Part shown: positions 53,437 through 62,048 of the stretch, one piece after another
How the letters are laid out: each line of letters starts with the position of its first letter
Numbering within the stretch: position 1 is the stretch's first letter
Assembly: GCF_001011155.1 (NCBI RefSeq)
Contig: NZ_CP011479.1
Coordinates: 514,501-578,500, forward strand
DNA: 64,000 nucleotides
Source: Hoeflea sp. IMCC20628
Lineage (GTDB): Bacteria > Pseudomonadota > Alphaproteobacteria > Rhizobiales > Rhizobiaceae
Direction: 5' to 3'
Notes under the pieces: generated by a model
Databases searched by the model: none
Seen by the model: only the letters and a program-made list of their open reading frames with translations
Told to the model about the DNA's origin: nothing
Position numbers and translations under genes: made by a program

Positions 53437-55011
53437 ATGGACATCGCACCTGAAACCAACACTGCAATCGAGTCTCCACCAGTTGAAAAGCTGAACCGTC
53501 GGTCTGGTGGCCGCGCCAACCGGGTTCTGGTCCGGACTTCGCCGCTGGCCGACAATCTAAGGCCGATCCGGGCAGGCATGAGCGGCGGCCAATATTCGCC
53601 ATTGTCACAGGCCAATGTGCTTCGCATTCACGAAGCGGCACTCGATGCGCTGGAGACCATCGGGCTGTCGCAGGCGCCGCCATCGGGCGTTGAAATTCTC
53701 ACTGGCGCAGGCGCCATTCTGGGTGATGACGGGCGGATCCGGTTTCCGCGCGCTCTGGTCGAGGACATGCTGGCGCTGGCCAACAAGGATCTGGTGCTGT
53801 TTGGCCGCGATCCCAAACATGATCTCGATCTGTCGGGCACACGAGTGCACTACGGAACAGCAGGCGCCGCGGTGCATGTGGTCGATGTGGAAAACCGCAC
53901 CTACCGCGAATCCACTGCGCGGGATCTCTATGATGCAGCGCGGATCACCCATGCGCTCGACAATGTGCATTTCTTCCAGCGCGCCATGGTCTGCCGTGAT
54001 GTGGTCGACAATTTCGAGATGGACATCAACACCATCTATGCCTGCTGCGCCGGCACCACCAAACATGTTGGAACCAGCTTTTCCGACCCGTCGCATTTCG
54101 AAGGCTGTCTCGAACTGTTGCACTTGATCGCCGGTGGCGAAGCGGCTTGGCGGGCGCGGCCGTTCGTGTCGAATTCGAACTGCTTTGTGGTTCCGCCGAT
54201 GAAATTTGCGGAAGAGAGCTGCATCACGATGGAGAAGTGCATCCGCGCCGGCATGCCGGTGCTGCTCTTGTCAGCCGGGCAGGCGGGCGCCACAGCGCCA
54301 GCGCCGCTCGCCACCGCGATCGTGCAGGCGGTGGCCGAGTGCCTTGCTGGTGTTGTCTATGTCAACGCCATGGCGCCGGGGCATCCGGCGGTGTTCGGGA
54401 CCTGGCCGTTCGTGTCCGATCTGCGCTCAGGCGCGATGTCCGGCGGCTCCGGCGAGCAGGCCTTGTTGACGGCGGGCTGCGCCCAGATGCACCGGTTTTA
54501 CGGTCTGCCTGGCGGTGCTGCGGCGGGGATTGCCGATGCCAAACTGCCGGACATGCAGGCCGGCTGGGAACAGGCGATCTCCAACACCATGGCGGGACTG
54601 AGCGGCCTCAACATGGTCTATGAATCTGTCGGCATGCATGCGTCGCTGCTGGGATTCTGCATGGAATCTCTGGTGCTCGGCGATGATCTTCTCGGCCAGG
54701 TGTTGCGTTGCGTGCGCGGCATCGATGTCACCGAGGACAATGTCAGCCTCGACGCCATGCGCGAGGTCTGCCTCGAAGGCCCGGGTCATTATCTTGGTCA
54801 TCCGCAGACCTTGAGCGTGATGCAGACCGAATATGTCTACCCGGCGGTCGCTGACCGGACCAGTCCGAAAGAATGGGCGGAAATCGGCAAGCCGGATTTG
54901 GTGCAAAAGGCAATTGCGCGTAAGAACCGCATTCTTGCAGAGTCGACGGCACCACAACTTCCTCCGGAAGTTGATGCGGCGATCCGGGCGGCGTTCAACA
55001 TCTACGTATGA
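53437..55011 (+). CDS. MttB-superfamily methyltransferase without pyrrolysine
   Basis: 524 residues, the size of trimethylamine methyltransferase MttB. The sequence GLSQAPPSGVEILTGAGAILGDDGRIRFP, FVSNSNCFVVPPMKF and HAPAVFGTWPFV-like stretches follow the family. There is no in-frame TAG, so it is one of the non-pyrrolysine members, which act on quaternary amines such as glycine betaine, proline betaine or carnitine. Known members hand the methyl group to a corrinoid protein, and none is encoded nearby. Linked to two DMGDH-like enzymes, it could take the first methyl group of a betaine and leave the rest to the flavoproteins. Confidence 0.88.
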   Translation: MDIAPETNTAIESPPVEKLNRRSGGRANRVLVRTSPLADNLRPIRAGMSGGQYSPLSQANVLRIHEAALDALETIGLSQAPPSGVEILTGAGAILGDDGRIRFPRALVEDMLALANKDLVLFGRDPKHDLDLSGTRVHYGTAGAAVHVVDVENRTYRESTARDLYDAARITHALDNVHFFQRAMVCRDVVDNFEMDINTIYACCAGTTKHVGTSFSDPSHFEGCLELLHLIAGGEAAWRARPFVSNSNCFVVPPMKFAEESCITMEKCIRAGMPVLLLSAGQAGATAPAPLATAIVQAVAECLAGVVYVNAMAPGHPAVFGTWPFVSDLRSGAMSGGSGEQALLTAGCAQMHRFYGLPGGAAAGIADAKLPDMQAGWEQAISNTMAGLSGLNMVYESVGMHASLLGFCMESLVLGDDLLGQVLRCVRGIDVTEDNVSLDAMREVCLEGPGHYLGHPQTLSVMQTEYVYPAVADRTSPKEWAEIGKPDLVQKAIARKNRILAESTAPQLPPEVDAAIRAAFNIYV

Positions 55012-55021
55012 GGTCACAGTC

Positions 55022-56458
55022 ATGACGACTTATGCCAATCTCGGGCGGTTCTATATCAATGGCGAATGGGTTGCGCCTTCGGCCGGAGCAACGTCAATCG
55101 AGGTGATCAATCCGGCAACGGAAGCGAGCGTTGCCCAGGTGGCGATTGGTTCGCAGCAAGATGCGGAAAAGGCCATTGCCGCAGCGCGAGCGGCTTTTCC
55201 GGGTTTCAGTAACTGGAGTGCCGAGGAACGGCTTGCGCTGCTCGGCCGCATTCGTGACATCTACGAAGCCCGAATGGACGAGATCGCCGAAGCAATCACC
55301 ATGGAAATGGGCGCGCCTGCGGCGATGGCGAAATCTGACCAGGCCGGGTCTGGACTGGCTCATATCGAAGCGACGATGACGGCGCTCAAGGAGTTCGCGT
55401 TTGAGGAGATGCGCGGCACAACGCTGATCGTGCACGAAGCCATCGGGGTTGCCGGCCTGATCACGCCGTGGAACTGGCCGATGAACCAGATTGCCTCCAA
55501 GGTGGCGCCGGCGTTGGCCGCGGGCTGCACCATGGTTCTGAAGCCGAGCGAGATCGCGCCTTTGAGCGGTATTGTGTTTGCCGAGATTCTCCACGAAGCC
55601 GGCGTGCCGGCGGGTGTGTTCAATCTGGTCAATGGCGACGGACCCGGTGTTGGTCAGGTGCTCAGCAGCCATCCGGACATTGATATAGTGTCTTTCACCG
55701 GTTCGACCCGCGCTGGTATTCTGGTGGCGAAATCAGCAGCCGATACGGTCAAGCGTGTGGCGCAAGAACTGGGCGGAAAGTCTCCCAACATCATTCTGGC
55801 GGATGCTGATCTCGACGCAGCGGTGGGCAGTGGCGTGGAGTGGTGTTTCGGCAACAGCGGCCAGTCCTGCGACGCACCGACACGGATGCTGGTGCCACGG
55901 GACCGCCACGATGAAGCATTGGCGATTGCAAAAGAGGCTGCGGAGAAGCTTGTCACCGGGGATCCGCTTGCCCCCGATACCAATCTGGGGCCGGTGATCA
56001 GTCAGGTTCAGTATGACAAGATTCAAGGCTTGATCGCGTCCGGCATTCAGGACGGAGCAACGCTGGTGACCGGCGGCCGCGAGCGGCCGGATGGGCTCAG
56101 CCATGGTTACTACGTCAAGCCAACCGTGTTTGGCGGCGTCACGCCTGATATGCGGATTGCGCGTGAGGAAATCTTTGGGCCGGTGCTCGCGATCATGCCT
56201 TACGACACGGAAGAGCAGGCGGTCGAAATCGCCAATGACACGGTCTACGGGCTTGCCGCTTATGTGCAGTCTGGCGATCTCGAACATGGGCGGCTGATCG
56301 CGCGGCAGATGCGGGCCGGGCAGGTGCATATCAACTATCCCGATGCAGACATGTTCGCTCCGTTTGGCGGCTACAAGCAATCCGGCAATGGCCGCGAATA
56401 TGCCGACTGGGGCATGCGTGATTATCTCGAAACCAAGGCGCTGGTGGGTCACGGCTAG
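55022..56458 (+). CDS. NAD-dependent aldehyde dehydrogenase
   Basis: 478 residues from ATG 55022 (MTTYANLGRFYINGEW); a much longer open frame to the left lies in the MttB-like gene. All family residues are present: TPWNWPMN, KPSE, GSTRAG, ELGGKSPN (Glu) and GQSCDAPTR (catalytic Cys). Aldehyde dehydrogenases of this group oxidise small aldehydes such as betaine aldehyde or a semialdehyde. It starts 10 bp after the MttB-like gene, so it is in the same operon. Confidence 0.92.
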   Translation: MTTYANLGRFYINGEWVAPSAGATSIEVINPATEASVAQVAIGSQQDAEKAIAAARAAFPGFSNWSAEERLALLGRIRDIYEARMDEIAEAITMEMGAPAAMAKSDQAGSGLAHIEATMTALKEFAFEEMRGTTLIVHEAIGVAGLITPWNWPMNQIASKVAPALAAGCTMVLKPSEIAPLSGIVFAEILHEAGVPAGVFNLVNGDGPGVGQVLSSHPDIDIVSFTGSTRAGILVAKSAADTVKRVAQELGGKSPNIILADADLDAAVGSGVEWCFGNSGQSCDAPTRMLVPRDRHDEALAIAKEAAEKLVTGDPLAPDTNLGPVISQVQYDKIQGLIASGIQDGATLVTGGRERPDGLSHGYYVKPTVFGGVTPDMRIAREEIFGPVLAIMPYDTEEQAVEIANDTVYGLAAYVQSGDLEHGRLIARQMRAGQVHINYPDADMFAPFGGYKQSGNGREYADWGMRDYLETKALVGHG

Positions 56459-56468
56459 TGGTGCGATA

Positions 56469-56493
56469 CTGACAGATGGTTCTCATCTGTCAG
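56469..56493. promoter_or_regulatory. Perfect hairpin between the aldehyde dehydrogenase and HIBADH-like genes
   Basis: CTGACAGATG / CATCTGTCAG form a 10-bp stem with a 5-nt loop, ten bases past the aldehyde dehydrogenase stop. There is no T-run. It may mark the 3' end of the operon mRNA, or be an operator for the gene at 56564. Confidence 0.5.
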
Positions 56494-56563
56494 GACAAAT
56501 CGCCCCAACAGACCAATAGGCCCGCGCGTTCAACCCACAATCATTTCATTCAGGAGCATCACC

Positions 56564-57469
56564 ATGCGCTATGGTTTCATCGGCTTGGGCAATCTCGGCG
56601 GGCATATGGCGGCAAGCCTGTTGCGCGAAGGCTTTGACGTTTCGGTCACCGATATCGATCAGTCTTTGGCCAAGCGTCATCTCGACATGGGCAAGGGCTG
56701 CCTTTGGGTCGACACGCCGGCCGAACTGGCGCGCGACTGCGACGCAATCATCACCTGTCTGCCGTCGCCGGCCGTGTCGGAAAAAGTGCTTACCGAAATG
56801 CTGACCACGGCACGGCCCGGAACCACCTGGATCGAAATGTCGACGCTGGGCCGCGACGACATCTTGAGGCTTGCCACGGTCGCATCGGCCAAGGGCGTCG
56901 AAACCATGGAAGCGCCGGTGACCGGCGGTGTGCATCTGGCAGCACAAGGCAAGATCACCGTGCTGGCCGGCGGCGAACAGCATCTGTTCGACAAGCACAA
57001 GCCTGCGTTTGAGGCGATGGGTGACAAGATCTTCCACATGGGAGCGCTCGGCTCGGCCTCGATCATCAACGTGATCACCAACATGCTGGCCTTTATCCAT
57101 CTGGTCGCCGATGGCGAGGCGCTGATGCTGGCCAAGCGCGGCGGACTCGACCTGAAGACCGCATGGGAAGCCATTGCCGCCAGTTCCGGCTCGAGTTTCG
57201 TGCACGAGACCGAAGGCCAGCTGATCCTCAACGGCAGTTATGATGTGGCCTTCAACATGGATCTGGCGCTCAAGGATCTTGGCTTTGCGATGAATTTCGG
57301 CCGTGAATTCGGTGTGCCGATGGATCTGGCCGGGCTGACCAACCAGACCTTCGTGCGCGGCAAGGCAGCCTATGGCGGAGAGGCGCAGTCGACCCAGATC
57401 GTCAAGCTGCTCGAGGACGTGCTCGAGACCGATCTGCGCGCGCCGGGCTTCCCGTCAAGGCTTGAATAG
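56564..57469 (+). CDS. 3-hydroxyisobutyrate-dehydrogenase-like oxidoreductase, catalytic Lys replaced
   Basis: 301 residues. The Rossmann motif GFIGLGNLGGHMA and substrate-loop APVTGGVHLA match the beta-hydroxyacid dehydrogenase family. The catalytic segment, normally GxGxxxKxxNN, reads G-S-A-S-I-I-N169-V-I-T-N, so the essential Lys is Asn. Such members may be reductases of other type (imine reductases of this superfamily also lack the Lys) or may be inactive. In a methylamine/betaine setting, an imine reductase or dehydrogenase role is conceivable. Start follows CAGGAGCATC. Confidence 0.87.
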   Translation: MRYGFIGLGNLGGHMAASLLREGFDVSVTDIDQSLAKRHLDMGKGCLWVDTPAELARDCDAIITCLPSPAVSEKVLTEMLTTARPGTTWIEMSTLGRDDILRLATVASAKGVETMEAPVTGGVHLAAQGKITVLAGGEQHLFDKHKPAFEAMGDKIFHMGALGSASIINVITNMLAFIHLVADGEALMLAKRGGLDLKTAWEAIAASSGSSFVHETEGQLILNGSYDVAFNMDLALKDLGFAMNFGREFGVPMDLAGLTNQTFVRGKAAYGGEAQSTQIVKLLEDVLETDLRAPGFPSRLE

Positions 57470-57594
57470 TCGGCCATTGCACCGCAGATAAATGCTCGGT
57501 CATAGCCGCCAGGTTGCGCGACTGACATCGATCAATACAACTGCTCGCGTCCTGACGCATGATCGTACGACAAGATCTGCGCGCAGGAGACGTC

Positions 57595-58740
57595 ATGTTC
57601 AAGAATGCTGTCCAACTTTTCGAGATATTCGGATTCAAGCTCAAGGTTGATCCGAGCTGGCTGCTGATCGCGGCGCTGATCGTCTGGAGCCTGTCGACCT
57701 CCTATTTCCCGGACGTTCTTCCAAGAGAAACCAGCACGCTTTACACAGTCCTTGGCATCATCGCGATGCTCGGCATGTTTGCATCGCTGATCCTGCATGA
57801 GCTGTCGCATGCGCTGGTAGCACGGTCCTACGGTCTGAAGGTCGGCGGGATCACTTTGTTTATCTTCGGTGGTGTGGCGGAGCTTGAGGAAGAGCCGCAC
57901 GATCCGAAATCCGAATTCCAGATCGCCATCGCCGGACCGCTGATGAGCCTGTTTCTGGCCGCGCTGTTTTATGGCCTGTCAAACCTTGCCGCCGGCGAGT
58001 CCGAGATTGGTCTGGCGGGCGCCGTGTTCGGCTATTTGGCGCTGATCAATGTGGTGCTGGCGGTGTTCAACCTGATCCCGGCGTTTCCGCTTGATGGCGG
58101 CCGGATGCTCAGAGCGGTGATCTGGCATCTGACGCAGGATCTGTTGCGTGCCACCCGTATTTCCAGCCGCATCGGCTCGGCCTTTGGGCTTTTCCTGATG
58201 CTCACCGGTGCTTTCGCGGCCTTCGCCGGGGGCGGTGTTGGCGGTTTCTGGCAGATCCTGATCGGCTTCTTCATCCTCAATGCGTCGAACGGCAGTTACC
58301 AGAACCTGCTGTTCAAGGCGGCGTTGCGCGGCAAGACGGCGGCAAGCCTGATGAGCGAGCGGGTGCACACGGTCGACGTCGAATCCTCAATCGCGGACCT
58401 GGTTGACGATGTCATGCTGCGCCATGGTGTGAGCTTCGTTCCCGTTGTGTCTGGCGAGAAGCTGCTTGGCTATGCCGACACAGCCGGTGCGGGCGCAGTC
58501 GACAGGCAGGATTGGGCGGGACGGCCTGTTTCCGAGATCATGGTGCCATCGGGGCCGGAGACCACGGTTTTGCCAAGCACACCGCTCAATGAGGTGTTCA
58601 AGCTTTTGTCGGCTCATCCGCGTCGCAAGCTGATGGTCGCACAAGGCGGGCGGTTGTTGGGTGTGATCTCGCTTTCCGACCTCATGCATCATCTCGCGCT
58701 CGAGCAGGAAATAGGTGCCAAACCAGGGGTGAGACATTGA
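57595..58740 (+). CDS. Site-2 protease family (M50) with C-terminal CBS domains
   Basis: 381 residues from ATG 57595, after AGGAGAC; twelve further codons upstream overlap that site. The zinc motif HELSH (about 68-72) lies in a membrane segment, and the second motif PLDGGRM (about 175) supplies the Asp. Four to six membrane segments are followed by a pair of CBS domains (about 250-380), which bind adenine nucleotides in related proteases. This is the S2P/SpoIVFB group, cutting membrane-anchored factors. Target unknown. It stands alone between the demethylation and glycosyltransferase genes. Confidence 0.92.
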   Translation: MFKNAVQLFEIFGFKLKVDPSWLLIAALIVWSLSTSYFPDVLPRETSTLYTVLGIIAMLGMFASLILHELSHALVARSYGLKVGGITLFIFGGVAELEEEPHDPKSEFQIAIAGPLMSLFLAALFYGLSNLAAGESEIGLAGAVFGYLALINVVLAVFNLIPAFPLDGGRMLRAVIWHLTQDLLRATRISSRIGSAFGLFLMLTGAFAAFAGGGVGGFWQILIGFFILNASNGSYQNLLFKAALRGKTAASLMSERVHTVDVESSIADLVDDVMLRHGVSFVPVVSGEKLLGYADTAGAGAVDRQDWAGRPVSEIMVPSGPETTVLPSTPLNEVFKLLSAHPRRKLMVAQGGRLLGVISLSDLMHHLALEQEIGAKPGVRH

Positions 58741-58815
58741 TATCGGCGGATGGTGTTGCATGGCTGAGTGCTTGGTGAGAGTGCCCGGTATGGAAATCAA
58801 ACCGGAGTTCGGGTC

Positions 58816-60111
58816 ATGAAAATACTGATGTTTACCAACACCTACACGCCGCATGTCGGAGGTGTGGCGCGCAGTGTGAGTGAACTCACCGCGGGCTTGC
58901 GGCGCGCCGGTGACGAGGTGCTGGTGATCGCACCTGAATTTGACAACATGCCGGAAAATGAAGCCGGCGTGGTGCGCATACCGGCGGTGCAGAATTTTGC
59001 CGGCAGCGACTTTTCCGTGCCGTTGCCTTTGTCGCGCAATCTGGCAAGCACGATCGAGAACTTCGCCCCTGACATCATCCATAGCCATCACCCGTTCCTG
59101 TTGGGCGATACCGCCTTGCGCGCGGCAAGCACGGTTGATGTGCCGGTCGTCTTCACCCACCACACCCGCTATGAGCTCTATGGCCACTACGTGGCGCAGG
59201 ATTCGGAAATGCTCAAGCGTCTGGCCCTGAGCCTCTCTCTTGGTTATTGCGATCTGTGCGACGGGGTGATTGCGCCAAGCCAGAGCATCGCTGATTTTCT
59301 TACCGATCACGACGTCCGGACCCCGGTTGCCGTGGTGCCAACCGGCGTTGATGGAAACTGCTTTGGCTTTGGTGTGGGTGCGCGGGGGCGTGCCGCTTTG
59401 TCGATCCCTGAGGACGTGTTCCTTGTCGGGCATGTCGGACGGCTGGCGCCGGAGAAAAATCTCGGCTTCCTCGTCTCTGCGCTTGTCCTGCTTCTGGAGC
59501 AAAATCTCCACGCGCATGTGCTCGTCGTTGGAGGAGGGGCATCGCGCCAGACAATGGATCAGACGCTCACGAGGGCAGGGTTGGCAGATCGCGTGCACTT
59601 TGCCGGTGTGTTGAAGGGGCCCGCCCTTGCTGACGCCTATGCGGCGATGGATGTCTTCGCGTTTTCATCCTTCTCTGAAACCCAGGGGCTGGTGCTGGTG
59701 GAGGCGATGACGGCCGGTTGCCCGGTCGTCGCGCTGGATGCGCCCGGTGTTCGCGATGTGGTGGTCGACAAAGGCAATGGCCGCTTGCTGCCTGCGGATA
59801 CCGATGCGGCGCGGTTTGCCGCAAGTTTGGGTGCGATTGCCGATGCCAGCGACGAAAGCCGTCAGGTCATGCGGCAGGCGGCGCACAAGACTGCTGCCGG
59901 CTATGCGATCGACAAGACGGTTGCGCGAACCCGCGCCTATTATCAACGGATTATCGCTGAAAGGCGTCGCTGGCCCGACGAGACCAATGGTCTCTGGATG
60001 CGCACCCGGCGCTCGATTGCCAGGGAGATGGATATTCTTGGCAACTTTGCCCATGCCGCCGCAGATGCGATATTGCCGGATGAAGACGGCGAGGCGGATC
60101 GGGATGGCTGA
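58816..60111 (+). CDS. Glycosyltransferase family 4 (GT-B fold)
   Basis: 431 residues from ATG 58816 (MKILMFTNTYTPHVGGVARSV), typical GT4 start with the acceptor-side glycine loop. HHPFLLGD, HHTRYELYGHYV, GHVGRLAPEKNLGFLV and the nucleotide-sugar motif FSSFSETQGLVLVEAM (E-x7-E region) are intact. Closest in pattern to enzymes that glycosylate diacylglycerol or mannosylate lipids. The next gene overlaps by eight bases, so both may act on membrane lipid. Confidence 0.9.
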   Translation: MKILMFTNTYTPHVGGVARSVSELTAGLRRAGDEVLVIAPEFDNMPENEAGVVRIPAVQNFAGSDFSVPLPLSRNLASTIENFAPDIIHSHHPFLLGDTALRAASTVDVPVVFTHHTRYELYGHYVAQDSEMLKRLALSLSLGYCDLCDGVIAPSQSIADFLTDHDVRTPVAVVPTGVDGNCFGFGVGARGRAALSIPEDVFLVGHVGRLAPEKNLGFLVSALVLLLEQNLHAHVLVVGGGASRQTMDQTLTRAGLADRVHFAGVLKGPALADAYAAMDVFAFSSFSETQGLVLVEAMTAGCPVVALDAPGVRDVVVDKGNGRLLPADTDAARFAASLGAIADASDESRQVMRQAAHKTAAGYAIDKTVARTRAYYQRIIAERRRWPDETNGLWMRTRRSIAREMDILGNFAHAAADAILPDEDGEADRDG

Positions 60112-60787
60112 ACGGTGGCGCCAGGTCGCGGTCTCCATCTGTGTGCGCATTGTTGCCGGAGGTCTCATTGCGGTGTTGTGGCTGTGGAGTGCACTTCTGC
60201 GCAAGGACACAAAACAACTCGACAAGCTGGACCGGTACATTGCCGATGGGCATCAGGTTCTGGCGGTTTTCTGGCATGGAAAATATTTGCCCCTGTTTCC
60301 ACTGGCTCAGGGCAGGAACGCAGTGGTGATCACCATGAATTCATTTCGCGGCAGAGTGATCGGGTCTATCAGCAAATGGTTTGGCTACCGTCCAGTCTTG
60401 CTTCCCACAGAAGTGAAAGGACGTGGTTATCAGGCGCTTGTGCAGCAGGTGAAGGATCATGCGGGGCTGATCGCACTGGCTCTTGATGGCCCGACTGGCC
60501 CCTATCACCGCATCCGGTCGGGCGCGCTGCATTTGAGTGCCTTTCATGGAGTGGCACTGGCTCCTGTCGGGGTGGCTAGTTCACGGAAACTGGTGCTGAG
60601 TTCACGCTGGGACAAACAGGAAGCGCCGTTGCCGTTTTCCCGCGTTGTTGTTGCTGTCGGCGACATGATTGAGCTGACGCAAGCCGGGGATGGCCATGAC
60701 ACCACCGATTGGGAGACGACCGTCATGAAGGGAATGGATGCGGTGGAACTGCAGGCCGAGAAAATTCTCGTCGGAACCAGGCAATAA
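60104..60787 (+). CDS. DUF374 / lysophospholipid acyltransferase-like protein
   Basis: 227 residues from ATG 60104, overlapping the glycosyltransferase end. An N-terminal membrane anchor is followed by VFWHGKYLPL, NSFRGRVIGSISKWFG, GRGYQALVQQV and ALDGPTGPYHRIRSG (pattern D-G-P-x-G-P). This is DUF374, related to lipid A acyltransferases and present in many Gram-negative genomes; function is not settled. Translational coupling with the glycosyltransferase supports a joint role in an envelope lipid. Confidence 0.85.
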   Translation: MAERWRQVAVSICVRIVAGGLIAVLWLWSALLRKDTKQLDKLDRYIADGHQVLAVFWHGKYLPLFPLAQGRNAVVITMNSFRGRVIGSISKWFGYRPVLLPTEVKGRGYQALVQQVKDHAGLIALALDGPTGPYHRIRSGALHLSAFHGVALAPVGVASSRKLVLSSRWDKQEAPLPFSRVVVAVGDMIELTQAGDGHDTTDWETTVMKGMDAVELQAEKILVGTRQ

Positions 60788-60852
60788 CTGCCGCTTTCGA
60801 CAGTTTTTTCCGCCCACTTGATGTATGTCAATGGGACGGGGTAGCCTATCGC

Positions 60853-60867
60853 TAATCTCTCGGATTA
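60853..60867. promoter_or_regulatory. Dyad upstream of the BMP-type importer
   Basis: TAATCTCTCGGATTA has 5-bp inverted arms (TAATC/GATTA), about 90 bp before the BMP gene. It may be an operator in the 165-bp promoter region. Confidence 0.3.
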
Positions 60868-60953
60868 ACGTTTGCAGAAAATGTCTGCCGGTCAGGCCGA
60901 CGATTGCCTGACCGAGTGGTTCATCCCAACGCAAACCTAACCTGGAGGTCATC

Positions 60954-61985
60954 ATGAGCATTATTCGGAACAAGTCGGGTCGTATCGTTGCGGCACTGGC
61001 GTTTTTTCTCGCCTCGGCAACCGCTGCATCGGCATTCACAGCCTGTCAGGTCACCGATACCGGCGGCATTGACGACAACAGCTTCAACCAGACAGCCTGG
61101 AAGGGTGTTCTCGACGCCAAGGAAAAGCTCGGCGTTGATGGGCGTTATCTCGAATCCCAGGCTGAAACCGACTATGAAGCCAATATCAATTCGCTGATTG
61201 GTGGCGATTGCGATGTAATCATCACGGTCGGCTTTTTGCTCGGCGATGCCACCAAAACCGCAGCGGAAGCCAACCCGGAACAGGAGTTCTCGATCGTCGA
61301 TTTCGCCTATGATCCAATGGTTCCGAATATTCTGGGTCAGGTCTATGCCACTGATGAAGCGGCGTTTCTCGCCGGCTATCTTGCAGCCGGCATGACCAAG
61401 ACCGGTGTGCTTGGCGTCTTTGGCGGGATCAATATTCCGCCGGTTACCATCTTCATGGATGGCTTCCACTCAGGCGCAGCCTATTACAATGAACAGAAGG
61501 GAACTTCTGTCAGCGTTCTGGGGTGGGATCCGAAGGCCCGCGAGGGGCTGTTCACCAACAATTTCGACTCGCTTGATGATGGCAGGGCCTTTGCCCAGAA
61601 CCTGTATGACGAAGGTGCCGATATCGTGGTTCCGGTCGCGGGGCCTGTAGGGCTTGGCTCTGCAACGCTGGCATCGGAACTTGGCCCGGACAAGCTCAAG
61701 ATCATCGGCGTCGATGCCGATCTCTATTTCACCGACCCGGAGCACAAGGAAGTGTATCTGACATCGATCACCAAGCGGATGGACGCAACAGTGCTCGACG
61801 TGATCAAGCGGTCGATGGACGGCAAGTTTGAAGGCGGCATCCTGCTCGGATCGCTGGAAAATGGCGGTGTTGATTTGGCGCCGTTCCACGACATGGAAGA
61901 AGCGGTGCCTGCCGAACTGAAGCAGGAACTCGAAGCCATTCGCGCCGGCATCATCGACGGATCGATCACGGTCGCTCCCAAGTAA
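60954..61985 (+). CDS. BMP-family ABC solute-binding protein (nucleoside uptake)
   Basis: 343 residues with a signal peptide (to about 27, ending ATAASA) and no lipobox Cys at the cleavage site. The BMP/PnrA pattern is clear: CQVTDTGGIDDNSFNQTAWKG, FAYDPMVPNILGQVYATDEAAFLAGYLAA (in part), GGINIPPVTIFMDGF, VPVAGPVGLGS. Members bind nucleosides or purines in the periplasm. The start follows CTGGAGG. A hairpin comes after the stop, as with the other binding proteins of this window. Confidence 0.92.
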   Translation: MSIIRNKSGRIVAALAFFLASATAASAFTACQVTDTGGIDDNSFNQTAWKGVLDAKEKLGVDGRYLESQAETDYEANINSLIGGDCDVIITVGFLLGDATKTAAEANPEQEFSIVDFAYDPMVPNILGQVYATDEAAFLAGYLAAGMTKTGVLGVFGGINIPPVTIFMDGFHSGAAYYNEQKGTSVSVLGWDPKAREGLFTNNFDSLDDGRAFAQNLYDEGADIVVPVAGPVGLGSATLASELGPDKLKIIGVDADLYFTDPEHKEVYLTSITKRMDATVLDVIKRSMDGKFEGGILLGSLENGGVDLAPFHDMEEAVPAELKQELEAIRAGIIDGSITVAPK

Positions 61986-62002
61986 CTCACTCCACTTTAG
62001 AC

Positions 62003-62027
62003 CGGCGCAGGGCCATGTCCTGCGCCG
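62003..62027 (+). promoter_or_regulatory. Hairpin between BMP protein and ATPase genes
   Basis: Stem CGGCGCAGG / CCTGCGCCG with a 7-nt loop, no T-run, 18 bp past the binding-protein stop. It is likely to stabilise the upstream mRNA and lower ATPase expression. Confidence 0.6.
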
Positions 62028-62048
62028 CATGGAACCAGGGGGTGTGAG

